Below, piece after piece: positions 20,710 to 28,828 of a stretch of DNA of 64,000 nucleotides. The position numbers and the translations under genes are program-made. Position 1 is the stretch's first letter, and each line of letters opens with the position of its first letter. The notes beneath the pieces were generated by a model. The model had not been told where the DNA came from, searched no databases, and worked only from the letters and a program-made list of their open reading frames with translations. The stretch spans positions 62,001 to 126,000 of the forward strand of contig NZ_CP151842.1 of assembly GCF_038452265.1 (NCBI RefSeq), given 5' to 3'. The stretch comes from Vibrio diazotrophicus (GTDB lineage Bacteria; Pseudomonadota; Gammaproteobacteria; Enterobacterales; Vibrionaceae).

Positions 20710-21166
20710 TTTGATCTCTCCTTTACCACTAGAACTCATCCTGCACGCTTCCTTATTTATGTTTTAAAGGTAATTGATGGGCAGAACGTGAATTGGAACT
20801 CGAATTTACTTATATAAATATTGATAGTGTAAATAACCAACAGTTAATAATTGGTTAAGACATCAGTCTGATACACATTCTAAGAATGACTTTGTCATTT
20901 ATTGCACAGTTGGACAAGACCTTGCACGCATTTCATCATTAAAATTTATGAAAAAGGTTGAACTATGCGCTTGATGAGTATTTGAACAATAAATACGAAA
21001 AGAGATGATCGTATTGGTGAAGACGGCAGCAACCAGTGTTGTGGGCTCGGTCCCCGTTGTTCTTAACAGCGCCTCAAAATCGAAGTGATATCTCTGAATC
21101 GGCGCAGGTTTACTCGAAATGAATCGCCTTAAAACTGTTGAAGCATATCGCTGTTTAGTGACGATA
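20710..21166. other. Non-coding region upstream of pump 2
   Basis: About 450 bases with no recognisable gene. The part near 20740-20900 is AT-rich and must hold the pump promoter; ATTCTAAGAAT near 20878-20888 is a short palindrome. The 21000-21120 part is more mixed in composition and unlike promoter DNA, so a small RNA or a gene remnant is possible, but nothing was identified. Confidence 0.45.
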
Positions 21167-21196
21167 TAAAAAAGCCCCGCAATTTTGCAGGGCTTC
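21167..21196 (-). terminator. gor: Terminator of gor
   Basis: On the minus strand GAAGCCCTGC / GCGGGGCTTTTTT with a short A/T loop lies directly after the gor stop codon. Confidence 0.88.
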
Positions 21197-21213
21197 GTTC
21201 TAGCAAGTGATTA

Positions 21214-22569
21214 CTAACGCATAGTAACGAATTCTTCCGAACCCGTTGGGTGGATAGCAACGACGGAGTCGAAGTCTGCTTTGGTTGCGCCCATCTTCAT
21301 AGCGACGCCGAAGCCTTGGATCATTTCATCGACGGCGAAACCAATGCCGTGTAGACCAACAACCGTTTCTTCTTCACCTGCACAAACCAACTTCATCTTA
21401 CATGGTTGACGGTGCGCAGTGACGGCTGTGTACATAGCGGTAAAGCTTGAAGTGTACACTTTCACGTTCTCTTCGCCGTATTTAGCAATCGCTTCTGGCT
21501 GAGTTAGGCCGATAGTGCCGATTGGTGGATGGCTGAATACCACAGTTGGGACTAGGTTATAGTCCATTTTCGCGTTTGTTTTGCGATTGAACAGACGCTC
21601 AGACAATTGGCGACCCGCTTTAACCGCAACTGGAGTCAGTTCAATACCACCTTCCATGATGTCACCGACACAGTAGATGCCAGCCACGTTAGTGTTCTGG
21701 TACTCATCAACTTTGATGTAGCCTTGCTCGTTGGTTGCAACGCCAGTTGCTGCTAGATTGATAGTATCTGTTGCTGGGTGGCGACCGATAGCCCAAATCA
21801 AGGTATCAACGTTTTGGCTTTCACCATTTTCTAGGTGAAGAGTCAGGCTGCCGTCGGCTTCTTTTACCACTTCTTTTGGCACGCTGTGCGTATGTAGCGT
21901 TGGGCCTTCAGTGTTCATCACTTCAACCAATGTTTCGATGATCATCGGGTCAAAGCTACGTAGCGGAGATTCTTTACGGCAGAACAGGTGAGTTTCTGTG
22001 CCAAGTGCGTTGAGAACACCAGCAATTTCAACAGCGATGTAACCAGCACCAATCACGGCAACACGTTTTGGTTGTTCAGCCAGATCAAAGAAACCATTGG
22101 AGTCGATACCGTACTCAGCACCCGGAATGTTAGGAATGGTAGGGCGACCACCGACAGCAATCAGAATATTGTCTGCTGTGTAGTGCTCACCATTAACTTC
22201 TACGGTTTTCGCATCGATGAACTTAGCAAAGCCACGAATCACTTCTACTTTGTTGTTACCAAGAACACGGTCATAAGATTGGTGAATACGGCCAATATAA
22301 GCTTGGCGGCTTTCAACCATTTTCGCCCAGTTGAAGCTTTTTACGTCGACGTCAAAGCCGTAATCAGGCGCGTATAAGTTCATTGCTTCAGCAACCTGTG
22401 CACCGTGCCACATGACTTTCTTCGGCACACAACCTACGTTGACACACGTACCGCCAAGATCTTTCGCTTCAATCAGCGCGACTTTTGCGCCGTACATAGC
22501 TGCACGGTTTGCTGAAGCGATACCGCCGCTACCGCCACCGATACAGATGTAATCAAAATGCGTTGCCAT
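21214..22569 (-). CDS. gor: Glutathione-disulfide reductase
   Basis: This 451-residue FAD flavoenzyme reduces oxidised glutathione with NADPH in the cytoplasm. Its FAD-binding start is [17 protein letters not shown], the redox dithiol is C42 and C47 in [13 protein letters not shown], the NADPH-binding [13 protein letters not shown] follows, and the C-terminal catalytic HPTGSEEF is at about residues 439-446. The start at 22569 (MATHFDYIC) has GGAGAAA before it; an ATG 18 codons earlier would add an unlike leader. Length matches E. coli Gor (450). It shares direction with rlmJ upstream, with 132 bases between stop and start. Confidence 0.95.
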   Translation of the reverse strand: MATHFDYICIGGGSGGIASANRAAMYGAKVALIEAKDLGGTCVNVGCVPKKVMWHGAQVAEAMNLYAPDYGFDVDVKSFNWAKMVESRQAYIGRIHQSYDRVLGNNKVEVIRGFAKFIDAKTVEVNGEHYTADNILIAVGGRPTIPNIPGAEYGIDSNGFFDLAEQPKRVAVIGAGYIAVEIAGVLNALGTETHLFCRKESPLRSFDPMIIETLVEVMNTEGPTLHTHSVPKEVVKEADGSLTLHLENGESQNVDTLIWAIGRHPATDTINLAATGVATNEQGYIKVDEYQNTNVAGIYCVGDIMEGGIELTPVAVKAGRQLSERLFNRKTNAKMDYNLVPTVVFSHPPIGTIGLTQPEAIAKYGEENVKVYTSSFTAMYTAVTAHRQPCKMKLVCAGEEETVVGLHGIGFAVDEMIQGFGVAMKMGATKADFDSVVAIHPTGSEEFVTMR

Positions 22570-22701
22570 TACTTTCTCCATTTTTCTCTGATAGCTCGCC
22601 AGTAAGATTAAGCAGGGAGCCATTTCATTTATTAGGGCATAGCTAAATAGTTGGGGTAAACCGTGAGATCACAAGTTACCCCTTGGAAAAACTTGAGCAA
22701 G

Positions 22702-23541
22702 TTATTCCGGAACAATCCATTCCACTTTGTAGTGACCTGTCGCTGGCGCAATTGCTTGCTTTAAAAACGGCAGGATTTCTTTCATTTGGCTTTCAAGCTT
22801 CCATGGCGGGTTGATAACAATCATGCCCGATGCTGTCATGCCGCGCTCGTTGGTATCAGGAGAGACTCCCAGCTCGATTTGCAAAATTTTAGTGATACCT
22901 AAATTTTCCAGACCTTCAATCATATCTTCAATATCACAGCGGTTAACCACTGGATACCAAATCGCATAGATGCCCGTTGCCCAGCGCTTGTAGCTTTGTG
23001 CAATGGCATTCACCACGTCTCGGTACTCTTTAGCCAGTTCGTAAGGTGGGTCGATCAGCACCAGACCACGACGCTCTTGCGGTGGCAAGCTTGCTTTCAG
23101 GCGTTGAAAACCGTCTTCTTTGTAAATCGACACTTGGCGATCACGATCGAATTCCTGTTCCAACAGTGGGTAATCACTCGGGTGTAACTCGGTTAATACC
23201 ATGCGGTCTTGCGGGCGCAGGTGAGCACGTGCCACGCGAGGCGAACCTGGGTAGTAACGCAGTTCATCGCCTTGGTTAAGGACTTTGATAGCATCAAGGT
23301 AGCTTTGAATGTCTTCTGGCACATTATCTTGTTGCCAAATACGCGCAATACCTTGTTTGTATTCACCCGTTTTTTCCGACCACTCATGAGTTAAGTCGTA
23401 GCGGCCCACACCGGAGTGAGTATCGTGATAAACAAATGGTTTATCTTTTTGCTGTAGTGCATTGAGGATTAAGCTTTGTACGATGTGTTTCACTACATCT
23501 GCGTGGTTTCCTGCATGGAAACTGTGTCGATAACTTAACAA
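22702..23541 (-). CDS. rlmJ: 23S rRNA (adenine-2030-N6)-methyltransferase
   Basis: This 279-residue RlmJ methylates A2030 of 23S rRNA using S-adenosylmethionine. The family opening MLSYRHSFHAGNHADVVKH is complete, and the catalytic DPPY motif appears as VLIDPPYELAKEY (about residues 161-173). It is transcribed away from prlC, with a 206-base divergent promoter region. Confidence 0.94.
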   Translation of the reverse strand: MLSYRHSFHAGNHADVVKHIVQSLILNALQQKDKPFVYHDTHSGVGRYDLTHEWSEKTGEYKQGIARIWQQDNVPEDIQSYLDAIKVLNQGDELRYYPGSPRVARAHLRPQDRMVLTELHPSDYPLLEQEFDRDRQVSIYKEDGFQRLKASLPPQERRGLVLIDPPYELAKEYRDVVNAIAQSYKRWATGIYAIWYPVVNRCDIEDMIEGLENLGITKILQIELGVSPDTNERGMTASGMIVINPPWKLESQMKEILPFLKQAIAPATGHYKVEWIVPE

Positions 23542-23659
23542 GTGTCGCTCTCTAACTTATGGCTGAATATGGAAAAACGAATGCGGCTAATTATACACCC
23601 AAAATTGTATGTTGAGGTGGGTCTAGACACATTTCGAATTGTATTGAATTGACGCTACT

Positions 23660-23689
23660 CTTGAAAATTCACCTTCCTACCTATATTTA
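23660..23689 (+). promoter_or_regulatory. Candidate promoter of prlC, sigma-32-like with a sigma-70 alternative
   Basis: CTTGAAA (23660-23666), 12 bases, then ACCTATAT (23679-23686) fits the heat-shock sigma pattern CTTGAAA-N11-16-CCCCATNT at most positions. The same DNA read for sigma-70 gives TTGAAA, 17 bases and TATTTA. prlC/opdA is heat-shock regulated in enterobacteria, which supports the first reading. Confidence 0.45.
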
Positions 23690-23747
23690 TTAACCTAACA
23701 GACGAGGATATTTCATCCTCACTATTTTTCATAAAAAGGAACGTTTT

Positions 23748-25790
23748 ATGTCTAATCCACTTCTTAGCTTTACGGATTTGCCTCCGTTTTCAGAGATTAA
23801 GCCGGAGCACGTAAAGCCAGCGGTTGAACAGGCAATAGAAGATTGCCGTGCAAAGATTGAACAGGTACTTGAAGGTAATACACAACCAACTTGGGAAAAT
23901 GTTATTGCACCTATCGAAGAAGTGGATGATCGCTTGAGTCGTTTATGGTCACCAGTGAGCCATATGAACTCAGTGATGAACAGTGACGAATTGCGTGAAG
24001 CTTATGAAAGCTGTCTGCCAATCCTGTCTGAATACGGCACTTGGGTTGGTCAGCACAAAGGGTTGTTTGAAGCGTATAAAGCAATCAAGAACAGTGAGGC
24101 TTTTGCGACGCTGAGTCAGGCGCAGAAGAAGACGATTAAAGATGCACTACGTGACTTTGAATTGTCTGGTATCGGTTTACCTAAAGCAGAACAAAAGCGT
24201 TATGGCGAAATCAGCAAGCGCATGTCTGAGCTGGGTTCTAAGTTCTCGAATAATGTACTTGATGCCACCATGGGTTGGACTAAGCACATTACCGATAAAA
24301 ACGAACTGGCAGGCATGCCGGAATCAGCGCTGGCGGCGGCTCAAGCCGCGGCAGAAGGCAAAGGTCTTGAAGGTTACTTGTTAACTTTGGATATCCCTTC
24401 TTACCTACCTGTAATGACTTACTGTGATAACCAAGCGCTGCGCAAAGAACTTTACGAAGCTTACGTAACGCGTGCTTCTGACCGTGGTCCGAATGCGGGC
24501 AAATGGGACAACACCGAGAACATCGCTGAGTTGCTGAAACTGCGTTATGAAGTGGCTCGTATGCTGGGTTTCAACACTTACAGCGAAAAATCTCTGGCAA
24601 CCAAAATGGCAGAAACGCCAGATCAGGTTCTGAGCTTCTTGAACAATCTAGCCACGAAAGTGAAACCACAAGGTGAACGCGAAGTTCAGGAACTGCGTGA
24701 ATTTGCTGAGCAAGAGTTTGGTGTGACTTCGTTTGAACTGTGGGATATCGCTTACTACAGCGAAAAGCAAAAACAGAAACTGTTTAAGATTTCTGATGAA
24801 GAGCTGCGTCCTTACTTCCCAGAAAACAAAGTGGTTTCTGGCTTGTTTGAAGTACTGAATCGCGTATTCGGTATGAAAGTACAAGAGCGCGAAGGTGTAG
24901 ATACTTGGCATGAGTCGGTGCGTTTCTTCGATATTTTTGATAGCAATGATGTGCTGCGTGGCAGCTTCTATCTTGACCTTTACGCTCGTGAACATAAACG
25001 AGGTGGGGCGTGGATGGACGAGTGTCGCGTTCGTCGTATCAATGCCAATGGTGAGCTACAAACGCCTGTGGCCTATTTGACGTGTAACTTCAACCGCCCA
25101 GTGGGTGATAAGCCAGCACTGTTTACTCATGATGAAGTGGTGACTCTGTTCCACGAAACGGGCCACGGTATCCACCATATGTTGACTCAGGTAGATGTTA
25201 GCTCTGTTTCAGGTATCAACGGTGTGCCTTGGGATGCGGTTGAACTACCAAGTCAGTTCCTAGAAAACTGGTGCTGGGAAGAAGAGGCACTGGCATTTAT
25301 TTCTGGTCACTACGAAACAGGCGAACCTTTACCGAAAGAGATGCTCGACAACATGTTGGCAGCGAAAAACTTCCAGTCAGGTATGTTTATTTTGCGTCAG
25401 CTTGAATTCGGACTGTTCGATTTCACTCTGCATACCACTTATGACCCAGAAGTGGGCCCTCAAGTGCTGGAAACATTAGCAGAAGTGAAGAAGAAAGTAG
25501 CAGTATTGCCAAGTCTTGAGTGGAACCGTTTCTCACACAGCTTCAGCCACATTTTTGCTGGTGGCTACAGTGCGGGTTACTACAGCTACCTATGGGCAGA
25601 AGTGTTATCGGCAGATGCGTTCTCTCGCTTTGAAGAGGAAGGTATCTTCAATGCGGAAACGGGTGCAAGTTTCTTAAATAACATTCTTGAAATGGGCGGT
25701 AGTGAAGAGCCTATGGAGTTGTTCAAGCGCTTCCGTGGTCGTGAGCCACAAATCGACGCCTTGCTACGTCACTCAGGTATTGCTGCTTAA
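23748..25790 (+). CDS. prlC: Oligopeptidase A (M3 zinc metallopeptidase)
   Basis: This 680-residue cytoplasmic thimet-type oligopeptidase degrades short peptides, including cleaved signal peptides. The zinc site FHETGHGIHH (HExxH) is at about residue 469, followed by the third-ligand region ELPSQFLENWCWEEEAL. Length equals that of the E. coli enzyme (680). AAAAAGGAAC precedes the ATG. The enterobacterial partner gene rsmJ is not next to it here; a lone terminator follows. Confidence 0.96.
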   Translation: MSNPLLSFTDLPPFSEIKPEHVKPAVEQAIEDCRAKIEQVLEGNTQPTWENVIAPIEEVDDRLSRLWSPVSHMNSVMNSDELREAYESCLPILSEYGTWVGQHKGLFEAYKAIKNSEAFATLSQAQKKTIKDALRDFELSGIGLPKAEQKRYGEISKRMSELGSKFSNNVLDATMGWTKHITDKNELAGMPESALAAAQAAAEGKGLEGYLLTLDIPSYLPVMTYCDNQALRKELYEAYVTRASDRGPNAGKWDNTENIAELLKLRYEVARMLGFNTYSEKSLATKMAETPDQVLSFLNNLATKVKPQGEREVQELREFAEQEFGVTSFELWDIAYYSEKQKQKLFKISDEELRPYFPENKVVSGLFEVLNRVFGMKVQEREGVDTWHESVRFFDIFDSNDVLRGSFYLDLYAREHKRGGAWMDECRVRRINANGELQTPVAYLTCNFNRPVGDKPALFTHDEVVTLFHETGHGIHHMLTQVDVSSVSGINGVPWDAVELPSQFLENWCWEEEALAFISGHYETGEPLPKEMLDNMLAAKNFQSGMFILRQLEFGLFDFTLHTTYDPEVGPQVLETLAEVKKKVAVLPSLEWNRFSHSFSHIFAGGYSAGYYSYLWAEVLSADAFSRFEEEGIFNAETGASFLNNILEMGGSEEPMELFKRFRGREPQIDALLRHSGIAA

Positions 25791-25827
25791 GTTCTACTGA
25801 TTTGAGTTATTCAGTTCAATAATTAAC

Positions 25828-25860
25828 ATAACCCTGCTTTATCAAGCAGGGTTATTTGTT
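25828..25860 (+). terminator. Terminator of prlC
   Basis: ATAACCCTGCTT / AAGCAGGGTTAT with a 3-base loop and a short T-rich tail. Confidence 0.8.
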
Positions 25861-25892
25861 AGAGTGGTTTTGGTATTGAAAAGGAGAGAATA

Positions 25893-26102
25893 ATGACGCG
25901 CCGTAACCTACTAATTTGTTCTTTAACTGCCACATTTTCCCTTCTGGGATGCGCTGAAATGAAGCAAGCGGGTAAAGAAATTGGTCACGCGACACGAGAC
26001 GCAACAACCGCAGTGGGACATGCAACCAGAGATACCACCAAAGCGATTGGCCATGCGTCACGAGATGCCGTAATCAGTATTCATGACGAGCTGTCACAAT
26101 AA
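25893..26102 (+). CDS. Small lipoprotein with three 11-residue repeats
   Basis: This 69-residue protein has AAGGAGAG just before the ATG and a lipoprotein signal peptide ending at the lipobox LLGC (Cys near residue 20). The mature part is almost entirely three imperfect 11-residue repeats of the form (K/A)-x-(I/V)-GHA(T/S)RD-A/T, then a short tail IHDELSQ. I do not recognise a named family; it looks like an amphipathic helix carrying regular His, Arg and Asp. Its last 29 bases overlap the 3' end of the convergent DoxX gene of the bufferin operon. The overlap and good ribosome site support a real gene, but function is unknown. Confidence 0.75.
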   Translation: MTRRNLLICSLTATFSLLGCAEMKQAGKEIGHATRDATTAVGHATRDTTKAIGHASRDAVISIHDELSQ

Positions 26103-26538
26103 GGTTTTTCCGTTGTATCCATCGATCAATGGATAACGCTCCAGGTCCCCACACAATCACGGTTAACATCATCATTCCCCATAGTTGATGATCATAGAAT
26201 CCTCTCTCCCACAACAGTGGGTATGAGATAACGGCTACGGCATTCACAGCGAAAAGTGTGAGAGCACTGATCCTGCCAAACAGTCCTAAAACAAGAAATA
26301 TCGGAATAACCAATTCCGCTGCAGTTGCGAGATAAGCGGCTAATTTCCATGAGATAAAAGGAACTTGGTACTCCAACTCAAACAGGAATAGAGTGCTATT
26401 CCACGTGGCTATTTTCGTCAGTCCTGAATTAAAAAACACCCAACTTACCCAGATGCGGCAGATCAGCAATACGACAGGTGGCAGCTGTGATGCAAACCAT
26501 TCAATAGATTGGTTGAGGCGAGCAATGACGGATATCAT
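26074..26538 (-). CDS. bufD: DoxX-family membrane protein of the bufferin operon (BufD/HvfD type)
   Basis: This 154-residue protein has about four transmembrane helices (roughly 20-40, 60-85, 88-108, 115-135) and DoxX-type features: RIWVSWVFFNSGLTKI after helix 1 and WELGLG-like packing replaced by ATAAELVIPIFLVLG. The start at 26538 (MISVIARLNQ) is chosen because AGGAG lies 7-8 bases upstream; the earlier in-frame ATG lies inside the upstream gene. It is the fourth gene of the operon and overlaps nothing upstream, but its 3' end overlaps the convergent lipoprotein gene. In bufferin clusters the DoxX member is accessory, perhaps redox- or export-related; its precise role is not established. 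Confidence 0.85.
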   Translation of the reverse strand: MISVIARLNQSIEWFASQLPPVVLLICRIWVSWVFFNSGLTKIATWNSTLFLFELEYQVPFISWKLAAYLATAAELVIPIFLVLGLFGRISALTLFAVNAVAVISYPLLWERGFYDHQLWGMMMLTVIVWGPGALSIDRWIQRKNLIVTARHEY

Positions 26539-26548
26539 ACAGAGACTC

Positions 26549-27313
26549 CTAGTGAGGGGGTGCCAATGAGAAACCAGCAACGATATTGAGTGCGATCAGT
26601 GACGGCAATTCGGCCAGTGCTTCGTGTTTGATTCTACCTAGTGGCATTTCGCTGCTGAGATTCAACAGCAATTGGTATTCTTGGTTGTTTAACTCTTTCG
26701 TCCAAGGTTGACCATATTCATCACAAGCTATGACTCCTGATTGAGCGTTATTCAGAATCAGGTTGTCGAAATTTTGTTGGCTAAACGCTCTTTGGAGATC
26801 GAATAAGGCGAAATCGGATGTAAACGGGAAGACCCAATAATCAAGATGAAGAAATACGTTGGGGTGCTGTTGTTCAGAAAGAGTATGAATGGCTTCCAGT
26901 GGTTGAAGTGACCGCTTTTCTCTCTGCCCAAACGTTTGTTGAGCTTTATCTAACGTCCATTCAAAACGCGCTAAATCGCTTGCATACGGCGCGGCGTCGG
27001 TGACTTGCTCAAACTGGCTGATCACATCATCAAAATGGTTTCCATAATGACTGACATTACCTTCTGTGGGCGGTGAGCGAAGAATGTATTCACGAGATAG
27101 TGCGTTAAAGCATTCATCTCCTAATACCTCTCTAAGCATTGGGTAGGTAGCTTGCATGACTTCCGTTAAACTCATGACAAAATTATTGCGGTAGATTTGG
27201 AGTCTCTCTTCAGCGCTAAATCGTCCACCGATGATATCGCACGCCTCTCCCTGTGCTTGATAACGCAAGCCCTCTGCAAAGGTTGCCTGTAGCTCTGCTA
27301 ATCCAAAGCTCAT
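26549..27313 (-). CDS. bufC: DUF2063-family partner protein of the MNIO enzyme (BufC/HvfC type)
   Basis: This 254-residue protein has an N-terminal DUF2063 domain: helical LAELQATFAEGLR, then RLQIYRNNFVMSLTEVMQATYP and VSHYGNHFDDVIS (about residues 38-105), followed by a C-terminal domain. Members act with the DUF692/MNIO enzyme as the recognition subunit that presents the precursor peptide. Its ATG overlaps the stop of the upstream bufB gene by 4 bases, so translation is probably coupled. The order A-B-C-D here matches bufferin clusters known from other proteobacteria. Confidence 0.9.
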   Translation of the reverse strand: MSFGLAELQATFAEGLRYQAQGEACDIIGGRFSAEERLQIYRNNFVMSLTEVMQATYPMLREVLGDECFNALSREYILRSPPTEGNVSHYGNHFDDVISQFEQVTDAAPYASDLARFEWTLDKAQQTFGQREKRSLQPLEAIHTLSEQQHPNVFLHLDYWVFPFTSDFALFDLQRAFSQQNFDNLILNNAQSGVIACDEYGQPWTKELNNQEYQLLLNLSSEMPLGRIKHEALAELPSLIALNIVAGFSLAPPH

Positions 27314-28155
27314 GATGCTTTCCTTTTCATCGAGTCGAGCCTTGTGAGTATCTCGCTAGCTTTGTTTGCTTCCGCTAGCAGAACTTCAACATCTGGAATG
27401 TCTAAATCCCATTCAATCAAAGTTCTTCGGCTGCCGTGTTTCTCACACCAGAGTTGGTAGAGTTGCCACACTTCAGCAGATACCGGTTTGCTGTGGGTAT
27501 CTATCCATATTTCCCCTTCGGCAAGTGTGTTAATCGAAAAGCCAGCAAGGTGAATTTCGTCAACCGCATGCGCAGGAATAGAATCAATATAGGTTTGGCT
27601 GCTAAAACCATGATTGAAAGCAGAAACATGTACATTATTCAAATCGAGCAACAAACGGCATTCGGTGCGTTGTTGTGCTTGTACCAGAAATTCCCACTCT
27701 GTAATGGTGGAGTGGTTAAACTGCAAATAGCTGGAAGGATTTTCAATCAGAATCGGGCGCTTTATGGCGTCCTGCACCGTAAGCACATTACGACAAAACA
27801 CCTCCAACGCTTCTTCGGTGTATGGCAAAGGCAGTAAGTCATTGAAATAGTGACCGCCATTTTCACTCCAGCTTAAATGATCGGAAACGAAAAGCGGCTG
27901 AACTTCGTCGATCAATGCCTTAAGTTGTTGTAAATGAGTGGTGTTGATGCCTTGTACTGAACCCAATGAAAGACCTATGCCATGACAGCTAATCTGATGA
28001 TTATTACGAATGCTACGCAGCTGATTACGGGCAACCGAGTGGGGAGAAAAATAGTTTTCGCTGTGAATTTCTAACCAACTCACTTGTGGTGGTTGCTCTA
28101 CAAAATAGTTGATATGGGGAGACCGCAAGCCTACACCTACTTGGTTATGCCGCAT
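27310..28155 (-). CDS. bufB: MNIO (DUF692) iron enzyme of the bufferin operon
   Basis: This 281-residue TIM-barrel enzyme is of the multinuclear non-haem iron oxidase family. Candidate metal ligands of the family are all visible: E29 and H31 (LEIHSENY), H58 (CHGIGLSLG), D92-H93 (SDHLSW), E138-N139 (IENPSSY), D171/N173/N174 (LDLNNVHV), E200 and H202 (EIHLAGF), D219 and H221 (DTHSKPV) and E248-D250 (IEWD). Family members modify cysteines of a precursor peptide; in bufferins they form thiooxazole groups. The precursor gene is 102 bases upstream in the same direction, so it is the probable substrate. Confidence 0.92.
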   Translation of the reverse strand: MRHNQVGVGLRSPHINYFVEQPPQVSWLEIHSENYFSPHSVARNQLRSIRNNHQISCHGIGLSLGSVQGINTTHLQQLKALIDEVQPLFVSDHLSWSENGGHYFNDLLPLPYTEEALEVFCRNVLTVQDAIKRPILIENPSSYLQFNHSTITEWEFLVQAQQRTECRLLLDLNNVHVSAFNHGFSSQTYIDSIPAHAVDEIHLAGFSINTLAEGEIWIDTHSKPVSAEVWQLYQLWCEKHGSRRTLIEWDLDIPDVEVLLAEANKASEILTRLDSMKRKAS

Positions 28156-28257
28156 GAAACCTCCGTTAGACTTGTTGTGAGTTTGCTAAGCAGTGAAGGA
28201 AAGAAAAGTGGTGCGCTTGTTGAGCTTAGTGCACCACTTATCTGTGGTTTTAAAACA

Positions 28258-28518
28258 TTAAGAAGACATAGTGCTTCCGCCAGAAAGTTTGCCGCATAAG
28301 CCTTTAGGTACCACAACGAAAGCATCTTTCTGACCATCTTTTTTCGATGTCCCAGCGCATGAACTCATTTTCGTAGCACAGTCGTTTTGGCCTGCTTTCG
28401 CCACGCCGTAGCATTTTTCTTCTTCAGCCGCGAGGGCTGAGGTAGACGTTAATAGAGAACCACCTACTGCAAGTAAGCTTGTTACTGCCGCTGCTACTGC
28501 CAAATTTGATTTTTTCAT
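28258..28518 (-). CDS. bufA: DUF2282-family bufferin precursor peptide (BufA type)
   Basis: This 86-residue protein has a signal peptide of about 30 residues (cleavage near ALA-AEEEK). The mature part carries four cysteines, at residues 36, 47, 54 and 75, in the arrangement EKCYG-N10[10 protein letters not shown]...-GLCGKL that is characteristic of DUF2282. Bufferins of this class are exported RiPPs whose modified cysteines bind copper. The start at 28518 is preferred since GAGGAA lies 6 bases before it; the adjacent ATG at 28521 is an alternative. It is first in the operon A-B-C-D and divergent from uvrD. A single precursor gene is present; no second one (BufA2 type) was found. Confidence 0.88.
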   Translation of the reverse strand: MKKSNLAVAAAVTSLLAVGGSLLTSTSALAAEEEKCYGVAKAGQNDCATKMSSCAGTSKKDGQKDAFVVVPKGLCGKLSGGSTMSS

Positions 28519-28554
28519 CATCACTTCCTCATGAATTGTTCTTACCTGATTTCG

Positions 28555-28569
28555 CAAGTTAACAACTTG
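28555..28569. promoter_or_regulatory. Inverted repeat in the bufA leader
   Basis: CAAGTT-AAC-AACTTG is a 6-base perfect dyad 37 bases before the bufA start. Its place suits an operator or a leader hairpin; the binding protein is unknown. Confidence 0.4.
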
Positions 28570-28786
28570 TTAATTGTTGAGCTTGCTTATTAGAAAAGAG
28601 AGGAAGGATTAAGAAAAACTTTCAATTAATGGAATAAAAAATCGACTAATTAAGAGTGAAAACACGCTAAGCGAATGAATTTTTTAGCAATCTATGAGCA
28701 AAAAAACTTCAATTATTTTTACTTGAGTCAGAAATCTCTGCAAAGAAAATGGCTTGTTTAACGAGCATCTCGGTCGAATTTAGGGT

Positions 28787-28818
28787 TATAATCGTCGTCA
28801 TTATGTATAAATAACCAG
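28787..28818 (+). promoter_or_regulatory. uvrD promoter region with a degenerate LexA box
   Basis: TATAAT (28787-28792) is a consensus -10. The 16-mer at 28803-28818 reads ATG-TATAAATAAC-CAG, one base short of the CTG-N10-CAG core of a LexA box. uvrD is an SOS gene in E. coli with a box at its promoter. Confidence 0.4.
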
Positions 28819-28828
28819 TAGCCTAGCC

